A stretch of 64,000 nt of DNA from Bidens hawaiensis (taxonomy: Eukaryota; Streptophyta; Magnoliopsida; Asterales; Asteraceae): contig JAIQDT010000108.1 in assembly GCA_021521415.1 (NCBI GenBank), positions 819,501 to 883,500 of the forward strand. The letters run 5' to 3'. The notes beneath the pieces were generated by a model that did no database searches, was not told where the DNA came from, and saw only the letters and a list, made by a program, of their open reading frames with translations. Both the position numbers and the translations under genes were made by a program. Position 1 is the first letter of the stretch. Every line of letters starts with the position of its first letter. Of the stretch, positions 45,295-56,567 are shown piece after piece.

Positions 45295-46391
45295 TGAAGA
45301 AACACTAATTGACCCCGGGCAGATTACGGATAATCTGGGGGTTAAATAGATGTTTCCCACGAGAGGTTAGGTCCGGCAAAGATGGTTCTTCTGATGACCT
45401 GCAAAACAGACACCGTGAGCTCGTCACTGAGAAGGGGGGGTACCTCCTTGTGACCACCCTTCGGCGTGAGAATCAGACTAGATTGCCCTTGAATATAAGT
45501 GTATATTAAGAGATTGCTAGAGAAGATAAGATAATGAGATATCAGATAATGTAAGATAATGTAATGTGTCCATACCATTCCAAGGTGTTGGAGTATTTAT
45601 AGCCGAAGGTAGGTTTCCAAGAAGGTACAGCCGGCTGAATAGTATTCCTGTTCTGCCAACTGTGGGCTACGCACATGCCATGCTGGTAGTTGGTGGGTAG
45701 GCAGCGGCTGATAGTGACAAGGCCGGCTGTGTACTATTCTTTTCCACCAACTGCAGGCTATGCACGTGCTACGACAGGTTGGTGAGTAGGCAGCGGCTAA
45801 TAGTGACAGGGGTTGGTGAGTAGGCAGCGGCTGATAGTGACCAGGCCGGCTGTGTACTATTCCTTTGTCACAGTGAGCTGTCGCTGCTTTGGTCAGACCT
45901 TTTGTCCATACCTCGTCAGGTACAATACAAAAGGTCCTCCAGTAGCGTACGGACTGGCTCATTTGGGCGGGAGTATTCCTGGCTTTGGGCGGAAGTGTTC
46001 CCGGCTTGCTCACTCCTTCTTCAGGTGACATTACTGAATTATTTAAGAGTTAAGTGCCTTGTGCGTGTAGCCTTGCTGCGCGGGTAGCCTTCCCTGATGG
46101 CTAGTATCCGTTACTGCGGGAACAGGCGGAGTACGTCAACCATTGGGAGGCTTTTCCTGCGGGAACAGCTTGCGTACTGCGCGTAAGGACGTCACGTCTC
46201 TGAGCATGGTGGGTCCTGCGGATCCAGTTGGTTTCTGCGCAGACGTCTCTCTTCAAGGTGAGTCTTGCTAGTTTAGCCTTTGCGCAGACGTCCCTGTTGA
46301 AGGTGAGTCTTGCGGTTTCAACTGCGCAGACGTCCCTCTTTGATGTGAGTCTTGCGGGTCCAACTGGGCTCTGCTGGGACCTACCTATTCA
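45295..46391 (-). repeat. 3' LTR, 1097 bp
   Basis: Minus-strand start TGAATAGGTAGGTCCC and end GTTTCTTCA. It contains a TATA box (CGGCTATAAATACTCC, about 45588-45603). It is about 230 bp longer than the 5' LTR because it retains the segment around the TATA box and downstream of it. Confidence 0.93.
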
Positions 46392-46403
46392 AGTCCCCCC
46401 AGT
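46392..46403 (-). promoter_or_regulatory. Polypurine tract
   Basis: Minus strand ACTGGGGGGACT lies directly upstream of the 3' LTR, where plus-strand DNA synthesis is primed in LTR retrotransposons. Confidence 0.75.
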
Positions 46404-46774
46404 CCAATGTTCTTCTCATGAATTGTTAATAAGTGAGGTGACTTAAGCAAAGGGTTTTGAAAAGGGTTTAGTTTTAAGGTTTTCCATGGGGATTCTTCCC
46501 GCGGAAGTCCTAATGTCACATGCAGAAATTCCTGACTTTTCTGCTTGATCTTTGGGTATGATGCGGGTAGGTCTGTAACCTCCTCGCAAGTCAGGAGCGT
46601 TGAGTTCCACTTGTGTAGATTCTCCATGAGGTTTTGGTAGTTTTGAACATAGTGATCAATTATGTTTAAACAACCAATTCCATCTTGGAGCTTCAAACAA
46701 TCTAGTTCTCGACGTTCCCGCTATGCGGGGATGTTATTCCCGTTTCCGCAAGCATGGCCCAGAAGATCCTTCTT

Positions 46775-47060
46775 GGTTTCAATTCCTTGCGGAGTGCTAG
46801 GTATGTGAAGGGTTTCGCCTTGACACTGTACCCGCACTCGTCTTATAGTTACTTTACTTCCAAGGTATTCCTGGCTTCAATTCCCTGCGGGTGCTAAGTA
46901 TGTGAAGGGTTTTGCCTTGACACTGTATTCGCACCCGTCTTATAGTTACTTGGTTGCCGAGGTAATCTTGGCTTCAATTCCCTGCAGGTGCTAAGATTGT
47001 GAAGGGTTTTGCCTTAACACTGTACTCGCACCTGTCTTATAGTTACTTGGTTGCCAAGGT
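46775..47060. repeat. Three tandem copies of a 97-bp unit
   Basis: Units contain GGCTTCAATTCCCTGCGGGT, GTGAAGGGTTTTGCC and CGTCTTATAGTTACTT, with starts near 46776, 46872 and 46970. They lie upstream of the antisense gene promoter. Confidence 0.85.
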
Positions 47061-47404
47061 AAGGGGTATAGTCCCGCTTACTTTTGAATCTTTTTTGAAT
47101 CTTTTTGAAATTTGAAGAGTTGGTGAAAGGATAAGAACAGTCCAAACTGTTGAAACGTCGTCCGACGGTTTCTTCTGACAGTGTCAGGACGTGCAGGAAG
47201 TTATGGCGACGTGACAGTATATGGTCATTCCAGACACTTTTTCAGGCGCGTGGGCGCGAGTTTTCGGGCGCGTGGCCGCGAAGTTTACGGCACGCGTCCT
47301 GTCAACAGTTGTTGCCAGCTTGCATATTCCACGTGTCATAGTTTCATTGCACATGCGCTTTCCTCTCTCTTCCGCATTAAATTCATCGCATTCATTGCGA
47401 TGAG

Positions 47405-47412
47405 TATATAAA
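47405..47412 (+). promoter_or_regulatory. TATA box of the element-internal antisense gene
   Basis: TATATAAA followed by GGGAGGAG and a CT-rich leader (CACCTCTCTTCTTCTTC) lies 122 bp before the ATG at 47534. This is a standard plant Pol II promoter arrangement, independent of the LTR. Confidence 0.6.
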
Positions 47413-47533
47413 GGGAGGAGAGGATGCATCTCAACTCACAGTTTCACCTCTCTTCTTCTTCTAAACGATTTCCGGCGAATACTTTAACTTTTCTGTCGAG
47501 CATTCTCCTGAAATCGTTCTTTACATTCAAAAC

Positions 47534-50500
47534 ATGTCTTCTCATGATCTTGAAGTTACTGCTGAATAGTCGGACGTGTATTCCGAGAACCCGACGTCCA
47601 CTTCTAATAGGGACGATAAGAGTACTGCTGGCGAGTGCCAGTGTGCTCTTCCCGTCGACCAGTATCAGTACATCGTCAGGAAGTTCATGCTCGAGCCTTT
47701 CGAGCCTGAGTTTCCTGAGCCACATCAGACGGTGTACGATGCCCGCAAGGGCAAAATAGGGGTGTATGCTGCATTCTTCATCTATGGGAATCTCAGGTTC
47801 CCATTGACGAAGTTTGTGTACCGTGTTTTGGAGAGACACGGTGTACATTTGACGGAGGTACACCCAATGGCGATCGCCAAGATTCGCTATTTTGAATGGG
47901 TGTGCCTCATTCTGGGCGTGGAGCCCCATGTCGACCGCCTGATGACCTTGTATTCCAGGAGGTGCATCCAGGGGTGGTATACCTTGGTCACTCGGATCAA
48001 GGGTTTGAAGATCTGCGCTACCGAGCGCAGTCTTCGGTCTTGGAAGCGGGAGTTCTTCTATATCTCCGCTCGCGTCGTCCCCATAGCGATGACGTTCAAG
48101 AACGGGAGAGCTCTCCCGAACCTTCACGCCTTCAACTACGAGGAGGCGGAATGGTTCTCCAAGATTTCCCGGGTCCAGTCTCCGGTTTACCGCTTTGCGG
48201 AGTCCGGGATGGTGATGCTCGGGATGAGCCGGGTGTGGAAGGATGCCGGGGCGGAGGCGCCACAGATTCCCATCGTCCTTGAATACGGTTTGAACTCTAT
48301 CCCTTACGGTATGCTCTGTCTTCTTTGCTGATTTAGGGTTTTTCTTCTAACTGTTTCTCTTTTTGTTTCAAAGGGAAACGACCTACAATCGCTCCTGAAT
48401 CCGCGGGAAGCTGGTGGTCCCGCTCGGATGGGTACCCGTGCTCTTGATGAGAACGAGTTGCCCATCTTAGAGCAAACGGCGGATCGGTTTGTGGAGGTCT
48501 ACCCGCCGGGCCACCCGATTCTGAGCGCCACGAGGCCAGGTAAGGAGTTATTTAACCCTCGCCCTGTCAATGCTCAAACCTCTGCTGGAATTCCTCTAAT
48601 TTTGTCATCTTCTGATGAGGAATCCGCAGATGGTCCTTTCTTCACGCGGAAGAAGAAGGCAGCTGGCGGAAAGGGTAAGGCGAAGGTTGCCTCTACTGCC
48701 GATCAGGGGAATCGGTCAGTCATAGACCGAGAGTGAAGAGGTGGCGGGGAACCCTGGTGGTGACGAGACCACTGTTCCGGAGGTTGAGACAGCTGTCACC
48801 TCCGGGCAGCCTAGTACGACGGTGAGCGGCGTGAAGAGGCCGGCTCCATCGGGTTCGTCCCCGCCTATCAGAACCTTCAAGCTGAAGAGAACTCGTAAGT
48901 ATAATTTTCATTTACTTTAACTGCATATCCTTCCGCCATTATATTTAACTATCTTGTCTTCATGCAGGCGTGGATGCAACTGCATTCCAGGGTGGAGCGG
49001 GGAGGAGCACCTCTGGACCCATGATGGTAGGTTTGGTCAACCTACCCGAGGCGATGACCCAGGCGACTGCGCCTGCTTCAAGTGTTGGTTCAGTTGCTCA
49101 CTCGGTTGAGGCAACTGTTCCAACTGTAACATCATCCCCGCCGGCTGTCAGTGCGATCTTCACGGAATCCTTCACTGAGCCGGCGGTGATATTTTCTGCG
49201 GGTTCTTCCGCAGCGGCGGCCACGGTTGTGAGTTCACCTCCAGTGAGTTCACCTCCGATGGTCTCTACCGCAGCGGCTTCGACCGTGCCTTCGACGCCGG
49301 CGACTACCTCGTCTCCGGCAGGTTCAGCAGGTATGTTCGGGGTTTCAAGCCAATCTCTGCCTCCTTCCCATCTGCCTGACCTCTTGGATGGATATCCGTT
49401 AGGTTCGGGTGATGGGTTTGGCGGCTACCGGCCTACTGTCGACCCTACAGGTGCGTAGGGTTATTTTGGCCTTTTTATATATATTTTTGTTTTTTATCAT
49501 CTTTTCCTAACTTCTTTTTGTTTTTGCAGTGTCGGATTCGAATGAGGTGTTTGTTCCGCGGTGGAATATCCGCCGGGGAACCACCCTTCGGACGGCTGTG
49601 GATTGCGTCGAGTGGGCGCGCCACGCTGCCCCCAGTGGTGCACTGGGAGAAGCTATGTCGAGTTACCAAGAGGGTAGGCTGACAAACGAGCTTCGAATTC
49701 TCCTTGCCCGGATGCAGCCGCGCGTCGAGCTGCTTTGTCGTGAAAACGACAAGTTAAAGGCGGCTCGTATCCAAAAAGTAGCTCAGGCGCGGGCTATCCG
49801 GGAGGAGATTAGGAGACTCTCCGCCGTTGCTGCGGAGAAGGAGAAGGCCTTCAAGGCCCTCGAGGTTGAAGTTCAGGCCCGTCTCGAGGCCCGTTCCAAG
49901 GCTACCCAAGCTGTTAATGAACAGCTTCGGTTGGCTAAGGAAACTGCACGGAACGCAACTGAGAGGGCCACCAAGGCTGAAGCTGTTGCTGAGCCTCTAC
50001 GCACTGACAATGAGGAGCTCAAAGCCAAATTAGAGAGGCTCCAGCAGGCTCATGATGCCTTGGCCATGGAAGATGCCAAGAAGCTCCAAGAGATCTTGGA
50101 CCAGAGGGGGGTGCTTGACCACACTGAGCGTAAGCTAAAGGGCGTCGAAGAGGCTGCAGCCAAAGATGTGTTGCTTGCCAACCTTACAAAGAACGAAGCC
50201 GAACGCGCCGGTAATGAAGCTCAAGCTGCCCTCCAGGAGGCTCTGGTTACCAAGGAATGGCTTCTACGAGAAGCGTTGTCGCAGGTATGCATAGCTTCAT
50301 AATATCTTTACGCTTTTCTTTGTACTTAGAAAAGGTTTTGATACTTGTATTTTTGTTTTGTAGGTTGTGCATCGGGTCTTCACGGACACATCATATGACG
50401 ATTCCATGAGCGCAGCCCTCAACGCTTATCATGAGGATGGGGAAAAGGCTGGCTTCCTGCTTGGTCTAGGGTTCGTTGAGAAGGGCATCCCGCCTTCCAA

Positions 50501-50708
50501 CTTCCCTTTATATGATGTGGATACTGAAGCTGTATATGACCAAGCAGTGAACCAGTATGCCGTCTTCCCGCACCCGGTGTTGGAGAAGGTGAACGAAGTT
50601 TCTGCTGCTGATGATGGGCTAACCATTCTCAAGACCTTCCTTGAACCGCCACAGCCAATTGATGGTGCGGGTACAAGTGGGTTTGGAGGGAGTGGCCCTG
50701 AAGCTTGA
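47534..50708 (+). pseudogene. Antisense multi-exon gene of the retroelement (Transposase_28-like)
   Basis: Exons are about 47534-48308, 48375-48715, 48737-48894, 48968-49450, 49530-50284 and 50364-50708, with GT-AG introns. The joins PYG-N, DPT-VSD and ALSQ-VVHRVF keep frame. The N-terminal part (QTVYDARKGKIGVYAAFFIY, ERHGVHLTEVHPMAIAKIRY, RRCIQGWYTLVTR, WKREFFYIS) resembles the domain Pfam calls putative gypsy-type transposon. A Ser/Thr/Ala/Pro-rich middle and a long Ala/Glu coiled coil follow (49680-50260), ending GFGGSGPEA. TAG replaces codon 12 (47567-47569), and a frame change near 48716-48737 is either a small intron or a lesion. It is transcribed against gag. Function unknown. Confidence 0.8.
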
Positions 50709-50819
50709 TCTTTTAAATCCTTTCCCACTGTTAGGATAGATTTACGTCTTTGTATAGATTTATATTCTTGTAGGCGGGTAGATACCCGGCCATTCTTGTA
50801 ACAGTTGAATTTTTATGGA

Positions 50820-51890
50820 ATATAAATCTTTTGTGCGGGTAGGACCGTCACTCTTGCTTTATAAACGTTATACGACTTGCTCATGCATATTATAGTTTAA
50901 TTTGGCACTTGTTTTGCCGCATAAACAATATATGATTCGCTTGTGCATACTTTAGTTTAACTTAGCAATTTCTTAAGTACTTTGGATAAGTTAACCTTTC
51001 AACGTGGCAGATAATAGGTTAAAGTTTTGCTTCCTCTTTCGTGATTGTGCGGGTAAGACCGTCACTTTCACTTAGTAGGATGGCTAAACTTTACCTATAT
51101 CTGACTTGCGTGGAGGTTTTCCTCATTTTTTCCTTAAGAGATTTTCTAAGTGTTCTGAATAAGTTAACCTTTCGACGCGCGGTTGTCAATAGGTTAATGT
51201 TCAGTTTCCTCTATCATGATTGTGCGGGTAAGACCGTCACTTGCATTTAGTAGGATGACCAAACTTTACCTATGACTGACCTGCGTGAAGGTTTTCCTCA
51301 TCTTTTCCTTAGAAATTCTTGCCGTTTTTTGTGTTTATGCGGGTTTTGCCGCCTTCCACACGCAACGACTTCTTTTCACACTTATTTATGCGGTGAATAC
51401 CGGCATATCAGTGTTTTGGATAAGTTAACCGTTCGACGCGCGGTTGTCAATAGGTTAACATTCAGTTTCCTCTATGATGATTGTGCGGGTAGGACCGGCA
51501 CTTTCATTTAGTGGGATGACCGAACTTCACCTATGACTGACCTGCGTGAAGGTTTGCCGTTTTTTGTGTTTATGCGGGTTTTTCCGCCTTTCACACGCAA
51601 CGACTTCTTCACACTTATTTATGCGGTGAAGACCGGCATATCAGTGTTTTGAATAAATTAACCGTTCGACGCGCGGTTGTCAATAGGTTAGTTCGGTTTC
51701 CTCTATCATGATTTGTGCGGGTATGACCGGCACTTTCATTTAGTGGGATGACCCAACTTTACCTATAACTGACCTGCGTGAAGGTTGGCCGTTTTTTGTG
51801 TTTATGCGGGTTTTGCCGCCTTCCACACGCAACGACTTACTTCCCCACTTATGTATGCGGTGAAGACCGGCATATCAGTGTGGAAAGTTC
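50820..51890 (-). repeat. Diverged tandem repeats between the convergent genes
   Basis: TGTGCGGGTAAGACCGTCAC-type cores recur near 50834, 51045, 51220, 51484 and 51715, alternating with GCGGTGAATACCGGCATATC-type segments. They are related to the 152-bp units at 22600-23480 but much more diverged and interspersed. Confidence 0.85.
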
Positions 51891-52195
51891 ATAAGTATAA
51901 ATGTAAGATTATCAGCGTCAATGTGATAAGGAGAATCATTTCCATTAGAAGTGGCTCTGGGCCTTTTCTTTTACAAGTTTGGAATTGATCTACATGCACT
52001 GTGTAATTGAGCTCCCTTCCATGTTGTTTGGATGGGAGTGCCATCGAGCCGATATGCACTTGGTTCGGAATCTCGTTGTTTACGCAGTATGTAGTCTCCA
52101 ACATTGTAGCTCTAGTTTCGTGTTTTTCCCAACTGGGGTTCTACACGCGTTGGCCTGCTCAGCATCCTTTACGCCACGAGGTGTGCGAGTTCTCC

Positions 52196-53701
52196 ATCTC
52201 TGACGAATGTCTCGATGATGTCTTTCAAGTCTATGCATTCGTCGGTGTTGTGGCCTTTTGTCCTGTGGAAGTCACAGAATTTGCTCTGATCAGCGTCAAC
52301 GCTCTCGGATTATTGGAGCCTTTGGCCATGGGAGCCTCTCGGTGTCGAAAATCTCGGTGACGCTTTTGGTGAGCGGCGTCCACCGGGGGTTCCGGTTCGA
52401 CGACTGCCTGTTGTCCTTTCCGCTTAACCGAGGGTGCGAGCCGGATGAGGTGTCAAAGTTTACCCTTGACTGCCAAATACCTAGCTTCCTCTTTTTGTTT
52501 AGTCGGGCGGTAAGGACGTTATTTTCTCTTGTTTTCTGGGTGTAGAGGTTTGTGCTTTGGGGAAGATCTCTACCCAGTTGCTTTTCCGTTTCCGCGAAGC
52601 GTTTAGCTGCTGTCATGATGGCATCCCATGTGGATGGCATGCCATCTTTACCCGTTAAGGTGCGGATGAGCTCTGGGTCTTTCGCGCCCTGGATGGAAGC
52701 AGCGCGAACAAGATCTTCGCTAATACTGCCCTGACTTAGCTTCTTTGAATTGAAGCGCGTGATGAAGTCTAGTAAAGACTCATTTTCCTCTCGGATGCAG
52801 TTGAGGATTGTCCATTGCTCTTCAGTGTACTTTCTTTGTTGACTAAAGTGTTGGATGAACTTCTGTTGGAAGTCTGCCCAATCGTAGATGTGGTGGACCG
52901 GTAGACGGTCGAACCACGCTCTGGATGCTCCAACCAACGTCATCTGGAACATATAACACCACGTGGGTTCCGTCCAGTTGCTGACGGTTGCCCCTGCTAT
53001 GAATCTGTTCAAATGATCGTCTGGGTCGGATATACCATCATAGGTGCCAATGTTGGACATCTGTTTGGCACTTCTTGGGGCGATTGCTTCCGCAATGTCC
53101 CTTGCAAATTTGGAGGTTCCCGCATTTGCAGCGGTTGGTCTGAAGGTTTTAGAGAAGTCACGTGGGTTTCCACCCGCGTTTTTTGGTTTGAAGGTTTCTC
53201 CAAAATTCCTTCTTGGTTGGAAGTCCGTTTCCTTACGCTTCCCTTTCGCCTTATGGCGAGGGTTTACGTCGGTGTCGGATTCCTCCGAATCATCGTCCAA
53301 GTACTCGCACTCATTGCTCATGTTGAGCTGTTGTCGAGTGCTTCCGAATTCGTCAGCCTGTTGGAGTGAACGTAAGCGTTCATCCAACTCAGCTTGGAAT
53401 TCCCTTTGACGTTTTTCCGCCCACGCTTTAACTTGTTCAAGTGTTTGGCGGGGGGGCCTCGTCTGTTGTCTTTCCACTGGGTATCAATGAATCCCAGGGG
53501 AGGATTGTTTACTGCACTTGCCCCGGCTCGGGTAACCGGGGTAGTGTTCGTAAAATTTACTGCACTTGCCCCGGCTTGGGTAACCGGGGTAGTGTTCGTA
53601 AAATGTGTGTATTCGCCGGTGTTCCCCCCAGTAGCTGGGGTTGTGGTTACCGGGGTTTCTTGGTTACTCCCTGGCCTGGGGACCGGAGTAACGTTAACCA
53701 T
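52196..53701 (-). pseudogene. Retrotransposon gag, frameshifted
   Basis: It starts MVNVTPVPRPGSNQETPVTT at 53701 and aligns along its length with the intact gag at 20778. A frame change occurs near 53455-53480, next to a run of seven C. The main frame (VERQQTRPPRQTLEQVKAWA onward) continues to a premature stop at 52296-52298, caused by one extra base. After it, SKFCDFHRTKGHNTDEC and LAHLVA can be read in another frame. An extra segment STRQQLNMSNECEY in the acidic region is absent from the other copy. The capsid core is otherwise intact. Confidence 0.9.
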
Positions 53702-53765
53702 CTTTTCGGAGGTTTTGAAAAAACTGAGAGAATTAGTTCTAGCTTTTATGCACGGATGGCGCCAA

Positions 53766-54631
53766 TGAAGAAACACAATTGACCCGGGGCAGATTACGGA
53801 TAATCTGGGGGTTAAATAGATGTTTCCCACGAGGGGTTATAGCCGAAGGTAGGTTTCCAAGAAGGTACAGCAGGCTGAATAGTATTCCTGTTCTACCAAC
53901 TGTGGGCTACGCACATGCCATGCTGGTAGTTGGTGGGTAGGCAGCGGCTGATAGTGACCAGGCCGGCTGTGTACTATTCTTTTCCACCAACTGCAGGCTA
54001 TGCACGTGCTACGACAGGTTGGTGAGTAGGCAGCGGCTAATAGTGACAGGGGTTGGTGAGTAGGCAGCGGCTGATAGTGACCAGGCCGGCTGTGTACTAT
54101 TCCTTTGTCACAGTGAGCTGTCGCTGCTTTGGTCAGACCTTTTGTCCATACCTCATCAGGTACAGTACAAAAGGTCCTCCAGTAGCGTACGGACTGGCTC
54201 ATTTGGGCGGGAGTATTCCCGGCTTTGGGCGGGAGTGTTCCCGTCTTGCTCACTCCTTATTCAGGTGACATTACTGAATTATTTAAGAGTTAAGTGCCTT
54301 GTGCGTGTAGCCTTGCTGCGCGGGTAGCCTTCCCTGATGGCTAGTATCCGTTACTGCGGGAACAGGCGGAGTACGTCGACCATTGGGAGGCTTTTCTCGC
54401 GGGAACAGCTTGCGTACTGCGCGTAAGGACGTCACGTCTCTGAGCATGGTGGGTCCTGCGGATCCAGTTGGTTTCTGCGCAGACGTCGCTCTTCAAGGTG
54501 AGTCTTGCGAGTTTAGCCTTTGCGCAGACGTCCCTGTTGAAGGTGAGTCTTGCGGTTTCAACTGCGCAGACGTCCCTCTTTGAGGTGAGTCTTGCGGGTC
54601 CAACTGGGCTCTGCTGGGACCTACCTCTTCA
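53766..54631 (-). repeat. 5' LTR, 866 bp, with internal deletion through the TATA box
   Basis: It has the same ends as the 3' LTR. Where the 3' LTR has CGGCTATAAATACTCC, this copy has CGGCTATAACCCCTCGTGG. About 230 bp are missing between the TATA box and the R/U5 sequence CACGAGGGGTTA, with TTA shared at both breakpoints. The promoter core of the LTR that should drive gag is therefore damaged. Confidence 0.9.
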
Positions 54632-54636
54632 AATAT

Positions 54637-56558
54637 GAAATGGTTGTAAAGTTGCCGTTAAAGTAGTATGTAACCTATGTTATTAAGAAAATGTACAATA
54701 TTAGAAGTCAAAGATATGGAGATTAGATGTCAATAATACATTAATACGAATATATTTGGAAACTTCGATTCTAAAGTCAAAATGGTTGACTCTTCTTTCT
54801 CCTTCACCAAATGCAATCAACAAATACACATATAAATATTCCAATACAAAGAATAGTGACAACAATTAAAGACGAAAATTTTAGTGGTAACAAATACACT
54901 AGTGACGCATGATAACTCTCTTTCAAGGACGAGGGTGACCACATTATTACGATCTAAACGTGATAGTGGTTAGAAATAATAAATCAGCCACCTCTTGACC
55001 CTATAAGATGACTATATAAAGATGCATATTTTTGTTCTAGTTAGGTTGTTGAGCTATACATGTATCATTAATTTAATACATTAATTTAAGAAAAACCATA
55101 TTACTTTTTACATCATGAATTGAAAAGTTTAATGGGTGCATTTTTTTGGGGGGTCAACAATGGTTATTGCTCTCATGCATGCTTAATCAACGTTGTAAAA
55201 GTAATGTATGCACATTATATGTTCTAATGATGAAAATTAAAGATGTAAGATGTGACGGCATGGAGAGCAATAACCGAATTGTTAACTGAATTGAACCGAA
55301 AACCAACGATACTGAATCGAATCAACTGAAAACGAATTAACCGAAAAATGGTTAGCGTTTATTTTTTGTACCTTCGGATAAACGAAATTAACCGAAAACT
55401 CCAAACCGAACTATTCATGTTTTATTTGTAGCTTTATACATCCACTTCATGTATCTCATATTTTATGTCACAATTTCATGTGCTTTTACATTCAGTTCAT
55501 ATATTTATGCATTCGTTCATGTATTTCTAAGTAAAATATTTTAGCATAAGCTTGGTTTTGATTATTAACCAAAATTAACCTAACCAAACCGAATAAATTG
55601 AACTGATTAACTGAAAACCGATTGCTTAATTTTGTCGAGGCTAATAATCAAACCGAACCATACACACCCCTAGCCGCCTATACTCTAAAAAGTATATCAT
55701 CCAAAAATATTTGATGAATAACATTATATTAATCTAATGTGCAAATACAATAATCAAGCATTTAAATCAATACATTAAATTTGACATTTTATTGCAAACA
55801 TTATGACATAGATAACCATCCTCATTTAATCTTGATTATTGATATTCATGGAAATTGAGTCGTGACTGTGAGGTAGTTCACCAATTTATGGAAATCGTAG
55901 TACAATTTCACATAATGATTGGGGCCAGAAAGTGGACCTTTTGGTGTTGACAAGTCAAAACCTACTTATGGTGAAGTAGTATTAAGTATTAACTATAAAC
56001 AACCTTCCAGCCCTAAACTTTTATGACACTTGACATGGTTTTGTTAGCAATGATGGATGGTCTAATGTGACCGGTTTAACATCTGTCATGGACCACGTGT
56101 AATAAATTATCCCGTTTTAAACAATTCGTGCTAAGTCGAATTAAGGAAACCGGATGAAACAAGGAGTTGTGTTGGTCCAGATAGTTTGGGAAAGTGTTGT
56201 CTGGTCTCATGGTCTGACTAGTTAAAATTAAATTGACGGAGTTACTAGTTCGGTTTTCTAAGAATTATAGAGTAGATTTTATGTTCTTTTTGATAATTAT
56301 AGTATGTGATTCTACACAAACGTATTTGAGAGTTAGTTTACACAATTTGTACACATAACATGTTACAAACAATTATTGAAACCAGGTGGCCAGGTATTAA
56401 CATTATACATCGTTTAACAATTATTATCAGTTTAAGGGGAAAAAAATCATGTATAGATTTGTTACTCGGGAGTTTGGGACAACCCTAGAGGAAATTGTAC
56501 ATAATATAGTTTAAAAATATACACGTTGGAAAAAAAAACATTATTGTGTGTGTTTTCT
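54637..56558. other. Intergenic; AACCGAA-rich MITE relic at 55265-55675
   Basis: 55265-55675 repeats AACCGAAAACC and ATTAACCGAAAA motifs and ends CATACACACCCCTAG, the reverse of a common plant MITE end CTAGGGGTGTG. The left end is decayed. No gene was seen elsewhere in the stretch. Confidence 0.4.
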
Positions 56559-56567
56559 TTTATTAAA

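Larger units (their letters stand above)
45295..54631 (-). mobile_element. Complete gag-only LTR retrotransposon, 9.3 kb, with antisense gene
   Basis: It is bounded by TG...CA LTRs and a perfect 5-bp duplication AATAT (45290-45294 and 54632-54636). On the minus strand: 5' LTR (54631-53766), TGGCGCC primer-binding site, gag (53701 to about 52200), tandem repeats (51890-50820), the antisense gene (50708-47534, coded on the plus strand), short tandem repeats (47060-46775), polypurine tract ACTGGGGGGACT (46403-46392) and 3' LTR (46391-45295). No protease, RT or integrase frame is present. It belongs to the same family as 19729-24605. The LTRs differ by few substitutions apart from a 5' LTR deletion, so insertion was fairly recent. 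Confidence 0.93.

Noticed and set aside
47576..47578. GTG as start of the 251-codon frame
   Set aside because: Plant nuclear genes start at ATG; the ATG at 47534 is in frame and separated only by the TAG at codon 12.
47444..48127. Long minus-strand frame of 227 codons
   Set aside because: It overlaps the plus-strand first exon of the antisense gene, which has recognisable motifs and splice sites; the minus frame is a shadow.
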